Below are positions 18,395 to 27,759 of a stretch of 64,000 nucleotides of DNA, piece by piece. The first letter of the stretch is position 1. Every line of letters begins with the position of its first letter. Source of the DNA: Collimonas humicola (lineage in GTDB: Bacteria; Pseudomonadota; Gammaproteobacteria; Burkholderiales; Burkholderiaceae_D); contig NZ_JAGQEE010000003.1 in assembly GCF_018304945.1 (NCBI RefSeq), positions 310,001 through 374,000 of the forward strand, given 5' to 3'. Under the pieces are notes generated by a model. The model was given only the letters and a program-made list of their open reading frames with translations, made no database searches and was not told where the DNA came from. Made by a program: the position numbers and the translations under genes.

Positions 18395-19864
18395 TCAGCT
18401 ACGAGGCGGCGAAACAATCGCCTCCACCGAGCGCCCCACCGAGAGAATATGGTGGTCGGCATTTTGGATACCTGCAATCATGAGCCCGACCGGCGCGTCA
18501 CCCGCCTGGTGGCAGGGTATCGAGAGCGCGCAGCCGTCGAACAGGTTGACCACCGATGGATTGCGCAGCATGCGTCCGTTGATGCGATAGTAGCTCTCAT
18601 CGTCCTTGATCACGTCAGCGATGGGTGGCGCGATATCAGGTGTTGTCGGCATCAGCATCGCGTCATAGCCAGCCGCGGCTTGATTTATCGAGCGGATGAA
18701 TTCGCGCCGAAGCGCCAGAAGTTGAACATAGTCTGGCGCGCTGATGGTTTCGCCGGTTTTGATGCGAGCAAGGACGCGTGGATCGTATTTGTCTGCGCCG
18801 TCTTTAATATATTTGCGATGCCAGGCGTAAGCCTCCGACGCCGTGATCATGCCGCGTGGATTGATGTTCGGCGCCTGCGCAAATTCGATCATCGGTAACT
18901 CGACAATGGTCGCTCCCGCCGCTGACAACCGTGACAAGGCAGACTCGAATGCGCGCGCGACAGGTTCGGACAAATCATTCTGAAAGTAAGTCTTTGGCAC
19001 AGCGAATCGCAGTCCGCGCAATGCCGGCGCGTGGGGTGCCCGCACAGCCTCAGCCGTGAGCACGGCATCGAGCAATGCGCAGTCGGCAACACTCCAGGCG
19101 ATCGGACCTACCGAATCCAAGGTAGTCGATAGCGGCATGACGCCTTCGCGCGGTACACGACTTTGCGTCGGCTTGAATCCAACCAAGCCGTTGAGCGCGG
19201 CAGGAATGCGCAGCGACCCGCCGGTATCCGTTCCAATAGCGCCGGCAGCCATGCCGTCAGCCACCGATATGCCGCCGCCCGATGTCGAGCCGCCGGGAAT
19301 ACGGCCGGTAGCACGGTCATAAGCATTCTTCGGAGTACCGTAGTGCGGATTGATGCCCAGCCCCGTGTAGGCGAACTCGACGGTATTGGTGCGCCCGATG
19401 ATGACTGCGCCGGCCTTACGCAATCTGGCCACTACGGTCGAATCGACCAGCGCGGGGGGCTGGCCGACCAGAACCGTGGAACCTCCCAGGGTAGTTTGTC
19501 CGGCCTCGTCGAGCAGATCTTTGATTGAAACAGGTATGCCGGCAATCGGGGAGGCGACAATGCCACGACGACGCTGCGCATCGATCTCGCTCGCAGCTGC
19601 ACGAGCCTTTTCGGCGTAGACGGTCATGAAGGCGCGTGAGCCTTCTCCATTGGGATCGCTGATGGCGGCAAGTGCTTCTTCAACCAATTGGCGGCTGCTC
19701 AAGGAGCCGGCAGCGAGCCGGCGAGACATTTCCGTCATTGAAATGTGTCCCATGGCAGTGCTGGCGGTCGTTCGCGCAAAAGCCCCTGGCGCTATTGCGC
19801 CAACTCCCGCAAGGGCTGCGTACTTGCCGGTTTTCTGCAGGAAATTACGTCGCTGAATATCCAT
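18395..19864 (-). CDS. Amidase-signature hydrolase with twin-arginine signal
   Basis: A 489-residue amidase-signature enzyme that hydrolyses an amide bond; the substrate cannot be told from sequence. The catalytic Ser-cisSer-Lys triad is visible: Lys115 in PVSIKDL, Ser193 in PGGSTSGG and Ser217 in GTDTGGS, with the family's 24-residue spacing between the serines. The N-terminus MDIQRRNFLQK followed by an alanine-rich stretch is a Tat signal, so the folded enzyme is probably exported to the periplasm. It converges on the T6SS operon and shows no functional link to its neighbours. Confidence 0.85.
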   Translation of the reverse strand: MDIQRRNFLQKTGKYAALAGVGAIAPGAFARTTASTAMGHISMTEMSRRLAAGSLSSRQLVEEALAAISDPNGEGSRAFMTVYAEKARAAASEIDAQRRRGIVASPIAGIPVSIKDLLDEAGQTTLGGSTVLVGQPPALVDSTVVARLRKAGAVIIGRTNTVEFAYTGLGINPHYGTPKNAYDRATGRIPGGSTSGGGISVADGMAAGAIGTDTGGSLRIPAALNGLVGFKPTQSRVPREGVMPLSTTLDSVGPIAWSVADCALLDAVLTAEAVRAPHAPALRGLRFAVPKTYFQNDLSEPVARAFESALSRLSAAGATIVELPMIEFAQAPNINPRGMITASEAYAWHRKYIKDGADKYDPRVLARIKTGETISAPDYVQLLALRREFIRSINQAAAGYDAMLMPTTPDIAPPIADVIKDDESYYRINGRMLRNPSVVNLFDGCALSIPCHQAGDAPVGLMIAGIQNADHHILSVGRSVEAIVSPPRS

Positions 19865-20308
19865 TTGTCTCCCCCTTTAAATTTATTGGACGAGGTTTTC
19901 GTGGCCCCGCTCTTTGTTCATAAGCAAACGCCATGCCATTTGCACATAAATTGATAAGTGCATGAAAATACGATTTTTTATCGTTGCGCAAGCCAATACA
20001 AGAAACAAAATGGATGTAAATCCGCACGGCAGGAAAGGAAAATTCCGGGAAACGCGACTGGATATGAATTGGCCCTCATGCAATTTCACCGCCCGTCAGC
20101 GCTGGAGGTTTCTGGCCGTGCAAAGCCCCCTATGCATGAACGCCCCAAGCAAGGGAAACTCACTATGCTACCCCGCACTGTTCCACCACCCTGGCAAGGA
20201 CATAGTGCCCGGAAAGCCGATCAGCCGGTGTGATGCGCGCAATCCACAGAATACTTGGTCCTGCGGATTTTCTGTGCGCCAACCGGCATAGTTGTTTTGA
20301 TCGTAACG
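19865..20308. other. Intergenic region upstream of the amidase
   Basis: 444 bases between the amidase start and the end of the oxidoreductase gene. The first 150 bases are AT-rich compared with the surroundings and presumably hold the amidase promoter. I see no convincing promoter elements, RNA gene or coding sequence. Confidence 0.5.
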
Positions 20309-20947
20309 TTAGTTTGAAAGTTTGATCAGGTTCACTGCAGGTAATGGGCCGCCCGGAAACTGTTGCAGCTTGCCGCCTACCGCCAAGGTACCTAAATCAA
20401 TGCTGGCAAATCCCAATCGGTCTATCAGCTGTTCGACCATGGATTTGGCTGCGGCATCATCGCCCGATAAAAATACGATGCGCTTGCCGCCAGCTTGCTT
20501 CGGATCGCTGGCCAACACTGCGGCAAGCAAGGTATTGAATGATTTCACTAGTCTGGCTCCGGGCAACATATCGCTTACTACCTCGCTGGAATTACGCCCG
20601 CCGAGTTCGGCCAGTTGAAATCCGGGTTGAACCACCGGATTGGTCGCGTCGATAACGATGCGGCCTTCCCAGGATGGCAAATCGGCCAGCGCCGACGGTA
20701 GTTGCGCCCAGTTCACGCTCAACACCACAATATCGGCCGCAGCCGCATCACGAACACTGCCTGCGCGGGCATTAGGGCCTAGCAGGGCAACCACATCAGC
20801 GAGCGATTCAGGGCCGCGACTGTTGCTGAGCGTGACTTTCAGACCGGCGCGGACGACCTGCTTTGCCATCGCCTGACCGATAGCGCCGGCGCCGATGATG
20901 CCGATATGCTGGATACCTTCTTTGTTAGCTTGTGCGTTGTTCGACAT
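20309..20947 (-). CDS. NADPH-dependent F420 reductase-like oxidoreductase (COG2085)
   Basis: A 212-residue protein with an N-terminal Rossmann motif GIIGAGAIGQAM at about residues 16-27 and downstream family features NSRGPESLADV, DIVVLSVNW, VIDATNPV and ARLVKSFNTL. Proteins of this type act on F420-like or unidentified small substrates using NADPH. In an organism without F420 the substrate is unknown. The start at 20947 has a good AAAGGA site; a more upstream in-frame ATG does not. It lies last in a minus-strand group with DoxX and pirin genes. Confidence 0.8.
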   Translation of the reverse strand: MSNNAQANKEGIQHIGIIGAGAIGQAMAKQVVRAGLKVTLSNSRGPESLADVVALLGPNARAGSVRDAAAADIVVLSVNWAQLPSALADLPSWEGRIVIDATNPVVQPGFQLAELGGRNSSEVVSDMLPGARLVKSFNTLLAAVLASDPKQAGGKRIVFLSGDDAAAKSMVEQLIDRLGFASIDLGTLAVGGKLQQFPGGPLPAVNLIKLSN

Positions 20948-21046
20948 GATGATTCCTTTCATTCGTTGTCGTAGTTATGACCGATAAACGTAGCCCGCAA
21001 AGACGCGCGAGCTCTTGCATTGCGTGGATGACTATTGCGTGCCGGT

Positions 21047-21469
21047 TCAGACTGTGCGCGGCGTGATTTTCGACGCCTTGCGGGCGTCAAGACTGAATGC
21101 ACCCGGGCCGAAAGTCATGAATTGAAGCAGGCCGCCTGCCATTGCAATGTTCTTGAGCAGATTGAACAACTGATTCTGGTCGCCGATTGCGTGATGGAAC
21201 ACCAGGCCGGTGACCACAGAAAATACGGCCAGCATCAAGGCTGTGATTCGCGTCTGAAAACCGAACGCCAGCAACAGGCCGCCACCGATTTCGACTGCTA
21301 CGGCAACTGCGAATCCCAAGGTCGGGAACGGCAACCCCATGGCGCCGATGTAACCTATCGTCATGGCGGGAGCGGCAATCTTGCCGGCGCCGCTGACGAG
21401 GAAAATCGCCGCCATCATGAGTCGGCCAATGAAGGGAAAAGAGGGTGAGGTGTTAGTTGCGTTTTGCAT
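21047..21469 (-). CDS. DoxX family membrane protein
   Basis: A 140-residue protein with four hydrophobic segments and the DoxX-like pattern GRLMMAAIFLVSGAGKI at about residues 15-31, then GLPFPTLGFAVAVAVEIGGG. DoxX-type proteins are small inner-membrane proteins, often next to redox or stress genes, with no agreed biochemical role. An AGGAG site precedes the ATG. It lies between the oxidoreductase and pirin genes and may be co-transcribed with them. Confidence 0.85.
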   Translation of the reverse strand: MQNATNTSPSFPFIGRLMMAAIFLVSGAGKIAAPAMTIGYIGAMGLPFPTLGFAVAVAVEIGGGLLLAFGFQTRITALMLAVFSVVTGLVFHHAIGDQNQLFNLLKNIAMAGGLLQFMTFGPGAFSLDARKASKITPRTV

Positions 21470-21571
21470 GTCAGCTCCTGATGAAATAGAAAATTGATGA
21501 AAAAATAAATTACTGAAAATTGCTCTGGCGCCTGCTGCCGTGCTGTCAAGTTGCGGGATAACTTCTTGAAA

Positions 21572-22435
21572 CTACAAACTGCGATTTGCTTCCAGTTGCT
21601 CTCTGATGCGTTCGATCTCGGTTTCGCCGCGTTCCAGCGCATAACCATCCGTGTGAACCGAGTAATAACCCAGCACCAGATCGTGGGGATGCTTGACGGC
21701 GGAACCCAAAACAAATTCGGTATCACCTTCTGCGAAAAAATCCAGGGCGGCTGTCGATTCTTCGAATACGGCGAGTTCGTTCTGTAACTCCATGCCTGCC
21801 GCATGCAGCTTGCCTGCATAGGGAGCGACCCAGCCGACCGTGTGCCCGGTAGGCGGCTGATAGCGCCAGCGCTGTCCGTTTTTCAGTACGACATGCAGAT
21901 AATTGATGGATGCACGAGTTGCGATGGCGCTCGTCGCTTTCCCGTAGCGACCGAGAATGACGCGGGCTGGACCATGGGTTTGTACCTGTTCGGGCGCCAG
22001 ATACTGGCTGTGTGCGACGCCGTTTTCGTCCTCCGGCGGCAATGCAATCCACAGTTGAAAGCCTCGCACGCGCTCGCCTTCGGCAGCACCGCCGGCATGC
22101 CAGACTCCGCCGCCGGCGTTCATCCATTCGACGCTGCCGGGCGAGAGGGTGCCGCTTTTACCCGTCGTATCCTGGTAATCCATATTGCCGGAAATGACGA
22201 CAGTGACGGTTGCGATGCCGGAATGCGGGTGCATGCCCGCGAGGGGCTTGCCGGTGGGACGAATATCAAAGTCGTCTAAGAAAACAAAAGGCTTGATTTT
22301 TTCACCGATGCCTGACGGGCTCGCAAGGCGCGTAAACCATTCCTGACGCTTCCCTTTTGTGCGATAAACGATTTGACGTGTTTGCGACGTTGCTTGCTCA
22401 GTCAGAGCAGTATTGTCGGTAACAATTGTGTACAT
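21572..22435 (-). CDS. Pirin family protein
   Basis: A 287-residue bicupin. The N-terminal cupin carries the metal-binding HPHSGIATVT motif (residues about 69-78) and VEWMNAGGGVWHAG, both diagnostic of pirins. Some bacterial pirins are quercetin dioxygenases or regulators of pyruvate dehydrogenase. The start at 22435 is supported by AAGGAG eight bases upstream; a start at 22477 would add 14 unlikely residues. Divergent from a LysR-type regulator, which is the likely controller. Confidence 0.88.
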   Translation of the reverse strand: MYTIVTDNTALTEQATSQTRQIVYRTKGKRQEWFTRLASPSGIGEKIKPFVFLDDFDIRPTGKPLAGMHPHSGIATVTVVISGNMDYQDTTGKSGTLSPGSVEWMNAGGGVWHAGGAAEGERVRGFQLWIALPPEDENGVAHSQYLAPEQVQTHGPARVILGRYGKATSAIATRASINYLHVVLKNGQRWRYQPPTGHTVGWVAPYAGKLHAAGMELQNELAVFEESTAALDFFAEGDTEFVLGSAVKHPHDLVLGYYSVHTDGYALERGETEIERIREQLEANRSL

Positions 22436-22459
22436 GATTAGTACTCCTTGATGAGTGAA

Positions 22460-22477
22460 ATGTTTCCATAGAGACAT
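22460..22477. promoter_or_regulatory. Candidate LysR-type operator between pirin and lysR genes
   Basis: The sequence ATGTTTC-CATA-GAGACAT is an 18-base palindrome with one mismatch and contains the T-N11-A core of LysR-type sites. It lies 25 bases before the pirin start and about 150 before the regulator start, where an operator controlling the divergent pair is expected. Confidence 0.4.
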
Positions 22478-22630
22478 TAGTTTTAATTCTCAACAATGTG
22501 CCGCCTTTTGCCTGTAACGCGTTGGTCATGGATATTTGAGATGTCCTGAACCAATGACTGCATGGTAGGCACTAGACTGATATCGCGGAAGCCTATATAT
22601 TTCGATGGAATCAATCGTCTGGAGCGATAC

Positions 22631-23524
22631 ATGTTAGATGCAATGTCCATGGACCAGCTGCGCACGTTTATTGCCGCAGCAGACGAAGGAAGCTTCTCCG
22701 CGGCGGGACGCAAACTGCGGCGCGCGCAATCGGTTGTCAGCCAGACGCTGGCAAATCTTGAGCAGCAAATCGGATTCCCGCTATTTGAAAGAACCGGCCG
22801 TTATCCGCAATTGACGGAGGCCGGAAAGGTACTGCTGGCGGATGCCCGTGCTGCAGCTGACAGCATGGATGGATTCAAGGCGAGGGCACGTACGCTGGCG
22901 GAAGGTCTTGAACCTGAATTATCCGTAGCTGTGGATGTGATGTACCCCATCGCAGCGCTCACTGAAGCGGTACGCGCCTTTCATGCCGCCTTTCCCATCA
23001 CGCCGCTGAGGCTGTATGTGGAGGCGCTTGGAGCAGTAGTCCAACCGGTTCTGGATGGCCGCAGCCGTATCGGCATCATCGGCTCTTTGCCGGAAGTGCC
23101 AAGCAATTGCGAATCCGAGTATCTATTGAGTGTTCCTGCAATTGCAGTGGCGTCTCCCGCGCATGCGCTCGCAAGCCTGGGCGGCATGATTCCCCGCGCC
23201 ACAGCCGCCGCTCATGTGCAACTGGTGTTGACGGATCGCTCCAATCTCACGGAGGGTCGTAATTTTGGTGTCATGTCGCCGCTGGTATGGCGACTTGCCG
23301 ACTTGGGCGCCAAGCATGCCTTTTTACGTGCGGGCCTGGGCTGGGGCATCATGCCGCGACACATGATCGAAGAAGACATCGCGCGCGGCACACTCGTGAC
23401 GATTGAATTGGAGGCCCATCCTTCGATTGGCTCAGCCTTTTCCATGCATGCCATATACCGTAAGGATATGCCGCCCGGCCCTGCAGGAAGGTGGTTTGTA
23501 GGACAGTTGAAAAGAATCAATTAG
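22631..23524 (+). CDS. LysR family transcriptional regulator
   Basis: A 297-residue regulator. The N-terminal winged helix-turn-helix is clear: LRTFIAAADEGSFSAAGRKL then QSVVSQTLANLEQQIGFPLFER. The rest is a LysR substrate-binding domain with weak features, so the effector cannot be guessed. ATG 22631 has GGAGCGATAC directly before it and is preferred to the upstream in-frame ATG 22562. Divergent from pirin/DoxX/oxidoreductase, which it probably regulates. Confidence 0.9.
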   Translation: MLDAMSMDQLRTFIAAADEGSFSAAGRKLRRAQSVVSQTLANLEQQIGFPLFERTGRYPQLTEAGKVLLADARAAADSMDGFKARARTLAEGLEPELSVAVDVMYPIAALTEAVRAFHAAFPITPLRLYVEALGAVVQPVLDGRSRIGIIGSLPEVPSNCESEYLLSVPAIAVASPAHALASLGGMIPRATAAAHVQLVLTDRSNLTEGRNFGVMSPLVWRLADLGAKHAFLRAGLGWGIMPRHMIEEDIARGTLVTIELEAHPSIGSAFSMHAIYRKDMPPGPAGRWFVGQLKRIN

Positions 23525-23629
23525 CTACCGGCTCGCCAGATACAAATCCTGGCCGCACAGCGCATGGCACGGGGCAGAAGCCCCAACCGCCGCTCGCTAC
23601 GCCCTTCTTCACACAACATCTCGCAGACT

Positions 23630-23648
23630 AACTTGGCTTAAGCAAGTT
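23630..23648. promoter_or_regulatory. Inverted repeat, possible operator
   Basis: AACTTG, seven bases, CAAGTT: a perfect six-base inverted repeat whose centre is the palindrome CTTAAG. It lies about 60 bases upstream of the -35 box of the glucoamylase promoter, a position suited to an activator. The protein is unknown. Confidence 0.3.
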
Positions 23649-23651
23649 GGT

Positions 23652-23677
23652 CATTTGACATATTCCCCTGTCAAATG
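23652..23677. promoter_or_regulatory. Perfect nine-base inverted repeat, possible operator
   Basis: CATTTGACA, eight bases, TGTCAAATG. The arms are exact. It ends 30 bases before the -35 box and is not followed by a T-run, so it is more likely a protein-binding site than a terminator. Confidence 0.4.
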
Positions 23678-23707
23678 GGGGGCAAGAATCGGCAGCAAAA
23701 TATCTCG

Positions 23708-23736
23708 TTGACATCAATAGGAAAGAAAAATACTAT
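23708..23736 (+). promoter_or_regulatory. Sigma-70-like promoter for the glucoamylase gene
   Basis: A perfect TTGACA (23708-23713), a 17-base spacer and TACTAT (23731-23736). It is the best match to the sigma-70 consensus that I noticed in the window. Transcription from it would give a leader of about 320 bases. Confidence 0.6.
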
Positions 23737-24062
23737 CATTCCCTATCGCAATATGTAGTTTTACTACTTTATTGCTTTACTGCATCCTGCTGCGCGCGTT
23801 CGAATTGTTTCTGATCAGAACAGAATTTGGCAGCGTCATCCAGGTGCAGTTCGTAACAACATGCGTTTGGCAACGCAAGGTCCAGTCCGTCAAGCGCGCA
23901 TCACCGCCGCACCCGTATTGCTCACAGTTTCTTGTGAATTTTTTTGCATAAAAATGATATTCAAAGCCGCTTTGGCCGGAACGGCAGCCTGAGTCAGCTG
24001 ACTGCCGGAGGTAATGAGGCGGGTCCTTTTTAACTAGAAAAGCAATATTGCAGGAGACAAAC

Positions 24063-26645
24063 ATGAATCGACGTATTACATTGACCGTCGTCGCTGCCTC
24101 TCTGATGGCGGCTTTCCTGACCGTGCCGCAGGCATTTGCCAGCGGCGCCGCACCGGGCGGTCCGGGCCTTGGGTCCAGCTGGGCGCCCGCGCAGAAGTCC
24201 TTGCTCGGCACCTCGGCCAGCAATACATCGCGGGTCTACTTTACCGGGTACCGCAGCATTATCACGGAGGTCTTCTACCCGACCCTGGATAATCCGAATA
24301 ACGTCGATCTGCAGTTCCTGGTCGGCGACACGGCAAAAACCTTTGTCGACGAAGAAAAAGTGCAAGCGGCCTATACCGCGACGCGAGCGGACAAACGGTC
24401 CATGACCTGGACTGCAAGCACGGCCAATAGCGGCCACAACTGGCAACTGAGCAAAACCATTTTTGTCGACCCGACTCGCAATACCTTGATCCAGCGCACG
24501 ACATTCACTGCGCTCAACGGCAAGAACGTCAGCAATTTCAATCTCTACCTCCTCCACAATCCCTCGATGAATGACGCGGGTTCGGGCGATACCGCAAAAA
24601 CCCTTGTATCGGGCGGGCGCACCTTGCTTGTCGCCTCGAAATCGTCGCGCGCTTCTGCAATCGGCGTATCCCTGCCCTGGCAGAATGTCGCCGGCACCAC
24701 CATGGCCTCGGTCGGCTTTGTCGGCGTCAACGACGGCTGGACCGACTTGCTTGGCGGTGCGTCCGACAAGACCATGGATTACACCTACGACACGGCATCG
24801 AATGGCAATGTGGCGCAGATGGGCTGGATCAACTTTGGCGGCAGCACTGCAACCAGCATCTCGTTCGACGTCGCCGTCGGTTTTGGCGCTACCGAAACAG
24901 AGGCGATGAACACGGCCAACGCAACGCTGGCGGACAACATCTCCACGCTGGGGACGACCTACGATAACGAATGGCATGCTTATAACAACACCCTGAGCAC
25001 ACAGGGCGGCACAGCGGACGATCAATACTATCTTGCTGCGATGTCGCTCAAGTCGATACAAGACAAATCGAATGGCGCGATGATTGCCGGCATGGGCACG
25101 CCGTGGGGAGAGACCGCGGACGACACCGTCAATACGGGTGGTTATCACCTCGTATGGGCGCGCGATCTTTTCAAGTTCGCCAATTCGCTCATTACGGCGG
25201 GCGATACGGCGTCGGCATCGTCCGCCGTCGGCTTCCTGTTCAATGTACAGCAGCAGGCGAGCGGGCGTTTTCCTCAGAATTCGCAAATCAATGGCACGCC
25301 ATACTGGAACGGAACCCAGATGGATGAGCAGGCAATGCCCATCCTGCTTGCTTATCGCCTTGGTCCGGCTGTCTACAATCCGATCTGGCCGAAGATCAAG
25401 TTGGCGGCCGACTATATCGTTGCCAACGGTCCTTGGACGCAACAGGAACGCTGGGAAGAAACCTCTGGTTATTCGCCATCGACCATCGCCGCGGAAATTG
25501 CCGGGCTGGTGGCGGCGGCCAAGATAGCCATCGCGAATAACGACAGCACCAGCGCAGCAACATATCTGCGCACCGCTGACTATTGGCAGCAGAATGTCGC
25601 GGGATGGACCTTTACCAATACGGGCCCGCTCGGCAACGGCAAGTACTACATCCGGATCAATCCGACCGGGAAGAGCGGCACAGGCAGCGGCCCGCAGATC
25701 TACAATCCAGCCAGCGGCCCGGATGCCGCATCGATATATACGATAGGAAATGGCGGCGGCTCGCACGATCAACGCAAGATAATCGACGGCGGCTTTCTCG
25801 AACTGGTGCGCATGGGGATCAAGAGTCCGAACGACAGCACCATCGTCTCGACCATCCCGGTGTATGACGGCGCCATCAAGCAAACCGTGAGCGGGAAAGG
25901 CGATGCATGGTTCCGCTATAACTTCGACGGCTATGGGGAACAAAACGACGGCGCCAACTACAATGGCTCCTCTGGAAGAGGGCGACTGTGGCCGATCTTT
26001 ACCGCTGAACGCGGGATGTACGAGATTGCAAAAAGCGGCCTCGGCAGCAGCGGCAGCACTTTCTTGAGCGCAGTGAAGGCATTTTCCACGCCTGAAGGCT
26101 TCGTCTCGGAACAGGTCTGGAATAACACGGCGTCGGTCACGCCCGGCATCGATGGCGGCTGGCAAGCGACGACACCCGCTCCGTATGTGCCGGGAAGCCC
26201 GACCAAATCAATTGCACCTCTGAGTTGGGCCATGGGCGAGTACATCAACCTGCTGGCATCGATCAATGCCAGCAGTGTCATCGATATTCCTCAACCTGTT
26301 TGCGCACGTTACAACAACTGCGCAATTGCCCCCTCAGCCGGTCAGGTACAGGCGGCTGTGAACGTGACGGCCAATACATTCCCCGGGCAGTGGGTATACG
26401 TGACCGGCAGCGTGCCCGAACTGGGATCATGGAACACCGATCTGGGCACGCCCGTGGATCCGGCCAGCTACCCGGCCTGGACAAACAAGGTCAACCTGCC
26501 TGCAAGTTCCGGAATCGCCTACAAGTACTATCGCAAGAATAGCGATGGTTCGGTCACGTGGGAGAACCTGCCAAATAACGGTAACCGTGCGCTGAATACG
26601 CCAGCCTCCGGAACCGTTACCTTGTCTGACAAGGTGAGCTGGTAA
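24063..26645 (+). CDS. Secreted GH15 glucoamylase with CBM20 starch-binding domain
   Basis: An 860-residue secreted glycosidase predicted to release glucose from starch, glycogen or similar alpha-glucans. It begins with a Sec signal peptide ending near AFASGA (about residue 30). Residues about 30-290 are the bacterial GH15 N-terminal beta-domain. The catalytic (alpha/alpha)6 barrel follows, with WARDLFKF, the acid-bearing ERWEETSGY around 462 and the base-bearing LWPIFTAERGMY around 642. The last hundred residues are a CBM20, with GQWVYVTGSVPELGSW. ATG 24063 has AGGAG eight bases upstream and is preferred to TTG 24048. A glucodextranase is possible, but CBM20 favours starch. Confidence 0.9.
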   Translation: MNRRITLTVVAASLMAAFLTVPQAFASGAAPGGPGLGSSWAPAQKSLLGTSASNTSRVYFTGYRSIITEVFYPTLDNPNNVDLQFLVGDTAKTFVDEEKVQAAYTATRADKRSMTWTASTANSGHNWQLSKTIFVDPTRNTLIQRTTFTALNGKNVSNFNLYLLHNPSMNDAGSGDTAKTLVSGGRTLLVASKSSRASAIGVSLPWQNVAGTTMASVGFVGVNDGWTDLLGGASDKTMDYTYDTASNGNVAQMGWINFGGSTATSISFDVAVGFGATETEAMNTANATLADNISTLGTTYDNEWHAYNNTLSTQGGTADDQYYLAAMSLKSIQDKSNGAMIAGMGTPWGETADDTVNTGGYHLVWARDLFKFANSLITAGDTASASSAVGFLFNVQQQASGRFPQNSQINGTPYWNGTQMDEQAMPILLAYRLGPAVYNPIWPKIKLAADYIVANGPWTQQERWEETSGYSPSTIAAEIAGLVAAAKIAIANNDSTSAATYLRTADYWQQNVAGWTFTNTGPLGNGKYYIRINPTGKSGTGSGPQIYNPASGPDAASIYTIGNGGGSHDQRKIIDGGFLELVRMGIKSPNDSTIVSTIPVYDGAIKQTVSGKGDAWFRYNFDGYGEQNDGANYNGSSGRGRLWPIFTAERGMYEIAKSGLGSSGSTFLSAVKAFSTPEGFVSEQVWNNTASVTPGIDGGWQATTPAPYVPGSPTKSIAPLSWAMGEYINLLASINASSVIDIPQPVCARYNNCAIAPSAGQVQAAVNVTANTFPGQWVYVTGSVPELGSWNTDLGTPVDPASYPAWTNKVNLPASSGIAYKYYRKNSDGSVTWENLPNNGNRALNTPASGTVTLSDKVSW

Positions 26646-26825
26646 TGCTGCAGGCAACCCACCGTGAAAGTCGCGCCGCATCGCGGCAGGGTCGCCTCCG
26701 GATAGCTCTCGCGGCATCGAAAAACGCGCCCCGGCTCCCTCAGCGAGACGCATGAACGCGCTTGGCGCCGCGCAGCGCTCCTGCCATCAGGAGTCGGGTA
26801 GCGTCAAAGTACAAGAAAGGAAATC

Positions 26826-27470
26826 ATGCTTGCCAAAGCCCTGTCCCTCAAAGCCTTGATCCTGTTCGTCACCGCTCTGGCCGTCGTGTATATAGTCGTG
26901 ATCCAACGCGCGGACAACAGTCGCGAAGCAGTGCTCCCCGCCGTTGGCGCCGCTTATTCAACGCCGCAGGCGATCCCGTCCGCATCGGGTTCCCCTGATT
27001 GCGCCGCCAATACATTGGCAAGTCCGTTTGGGCAAACCCCGGCGCACTGCAGCAGTGGGAGCCGCGCCTCGGCTCCGCCGGCCAAGCAAGCAGCCAACAC
27101 CAGCGCCGCCGCCGCCATCGGCAAAACTCTTCATGCACTAGAGCCATGCAATACGCCACGCCGCAATGGGACCGAAGCGCCGGCCGATTGCAGCAATTCT
27201 GCCTCGGCGGAAGCCGGCATGGTCAGCCAGCTTGAAGAACTGACCAGGCGAGGCAACTCGCAAGCGCGCGTTGAGTTGAGCATGCAGCTCCAACGCCAAG
27301 AGCAACGCTCCGGCCGCCAGATCTTGAATGAGGCCGACGTCGCCCAGGATCCGCAATTGCAACGAGCAGTTGCGCTGCTTGCTGAGGCAGTCGCGGCAGG
27401 GAATGCCGACGCGCAAAAAGTCAGGGACTCCATGGGAGATAGCGCCAAGCTTCTGCATACCGGACGCTGA
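26826..27470 (+). CDS. Membrane-anchored protein of unknown function
   Basis: A 214-residue protein with one N-terminal transmembrane helix (residues about 8-25), then a Ser/Pro/Ala-rich stretch and a helical C-terminus. The tail, from about residue 130, holds EELTRRGNSQARVELSMQ and ALLAEAVAAGNADAQ, which resemble degenerate Sel1-like repeats. An AAGAAAGGA site precedes the ATG. Function unknown. A related-looking exported protein is encoded two genes downstream. Confidence 0.6.
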   Translation: MLAKALSLKALILFVTALAVVYIVVIQRADNSREAVLPAVGAAYSTPQAIPSASGSPDCAANTLASPFGQTPAHCSSGSRASAPPAKQAANTSAAAAIGKTLHALEPCNTPRRNGTEAPADCSNSASAEAGMVSQLEELTRRGNSQARVELSMQLQRQEQRSGRQILNEADVAQDPQLQRAVALLAEAVAAGNADAQKVRDSMGDSAKLLHTGR

Positions 27471-27759
27471 CTGGTCGAGCAGCCCGCAGGGACCGAGCTA
27501 GCAGAAACTACCTTCTTTACCTCACATGCATCTACAGGCGACACGGGTTGGCGCTTCAAAACAATGGGAAAATGTTTCCGCAAGTCATCATTGTGTAATA
27601 AATAACTGTTATTTTTTGCAAGCTGCCAGGGCGACATTCTGGTTTGCAAGTCGACGGCGCTGCCCGGAGAAAATCTGTGCCGCGCCACGGTGAAAGCAAC
27701 AGTCATCCCCTGTTTTATTAACCGCTGGACCTTATAGAAACATGAAGGAGAAAAGATCA

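Larger units (their letters stand above)
23525..24062. other. Intergenic region and leader upstream of the glucoamylase
   Basis: 538 bases without a credible gene. It holds two inverted repeats (23630-23648 and 23652-23677), a good sigma-70 promoter (23708-23736) and about 320 bases of leader before the glucoamylase start. I recognise no known riboswitch in the leader. Confidence 0.6.

Noticed and set aside
24030-26165. A 711-codon minus-strand open frame across the glucoamylase gene
   Set aside because: Its product has no recognisable motif, while the opposite strand encodes a clear GH15 enzyme with catalytic motifs and CBM20.
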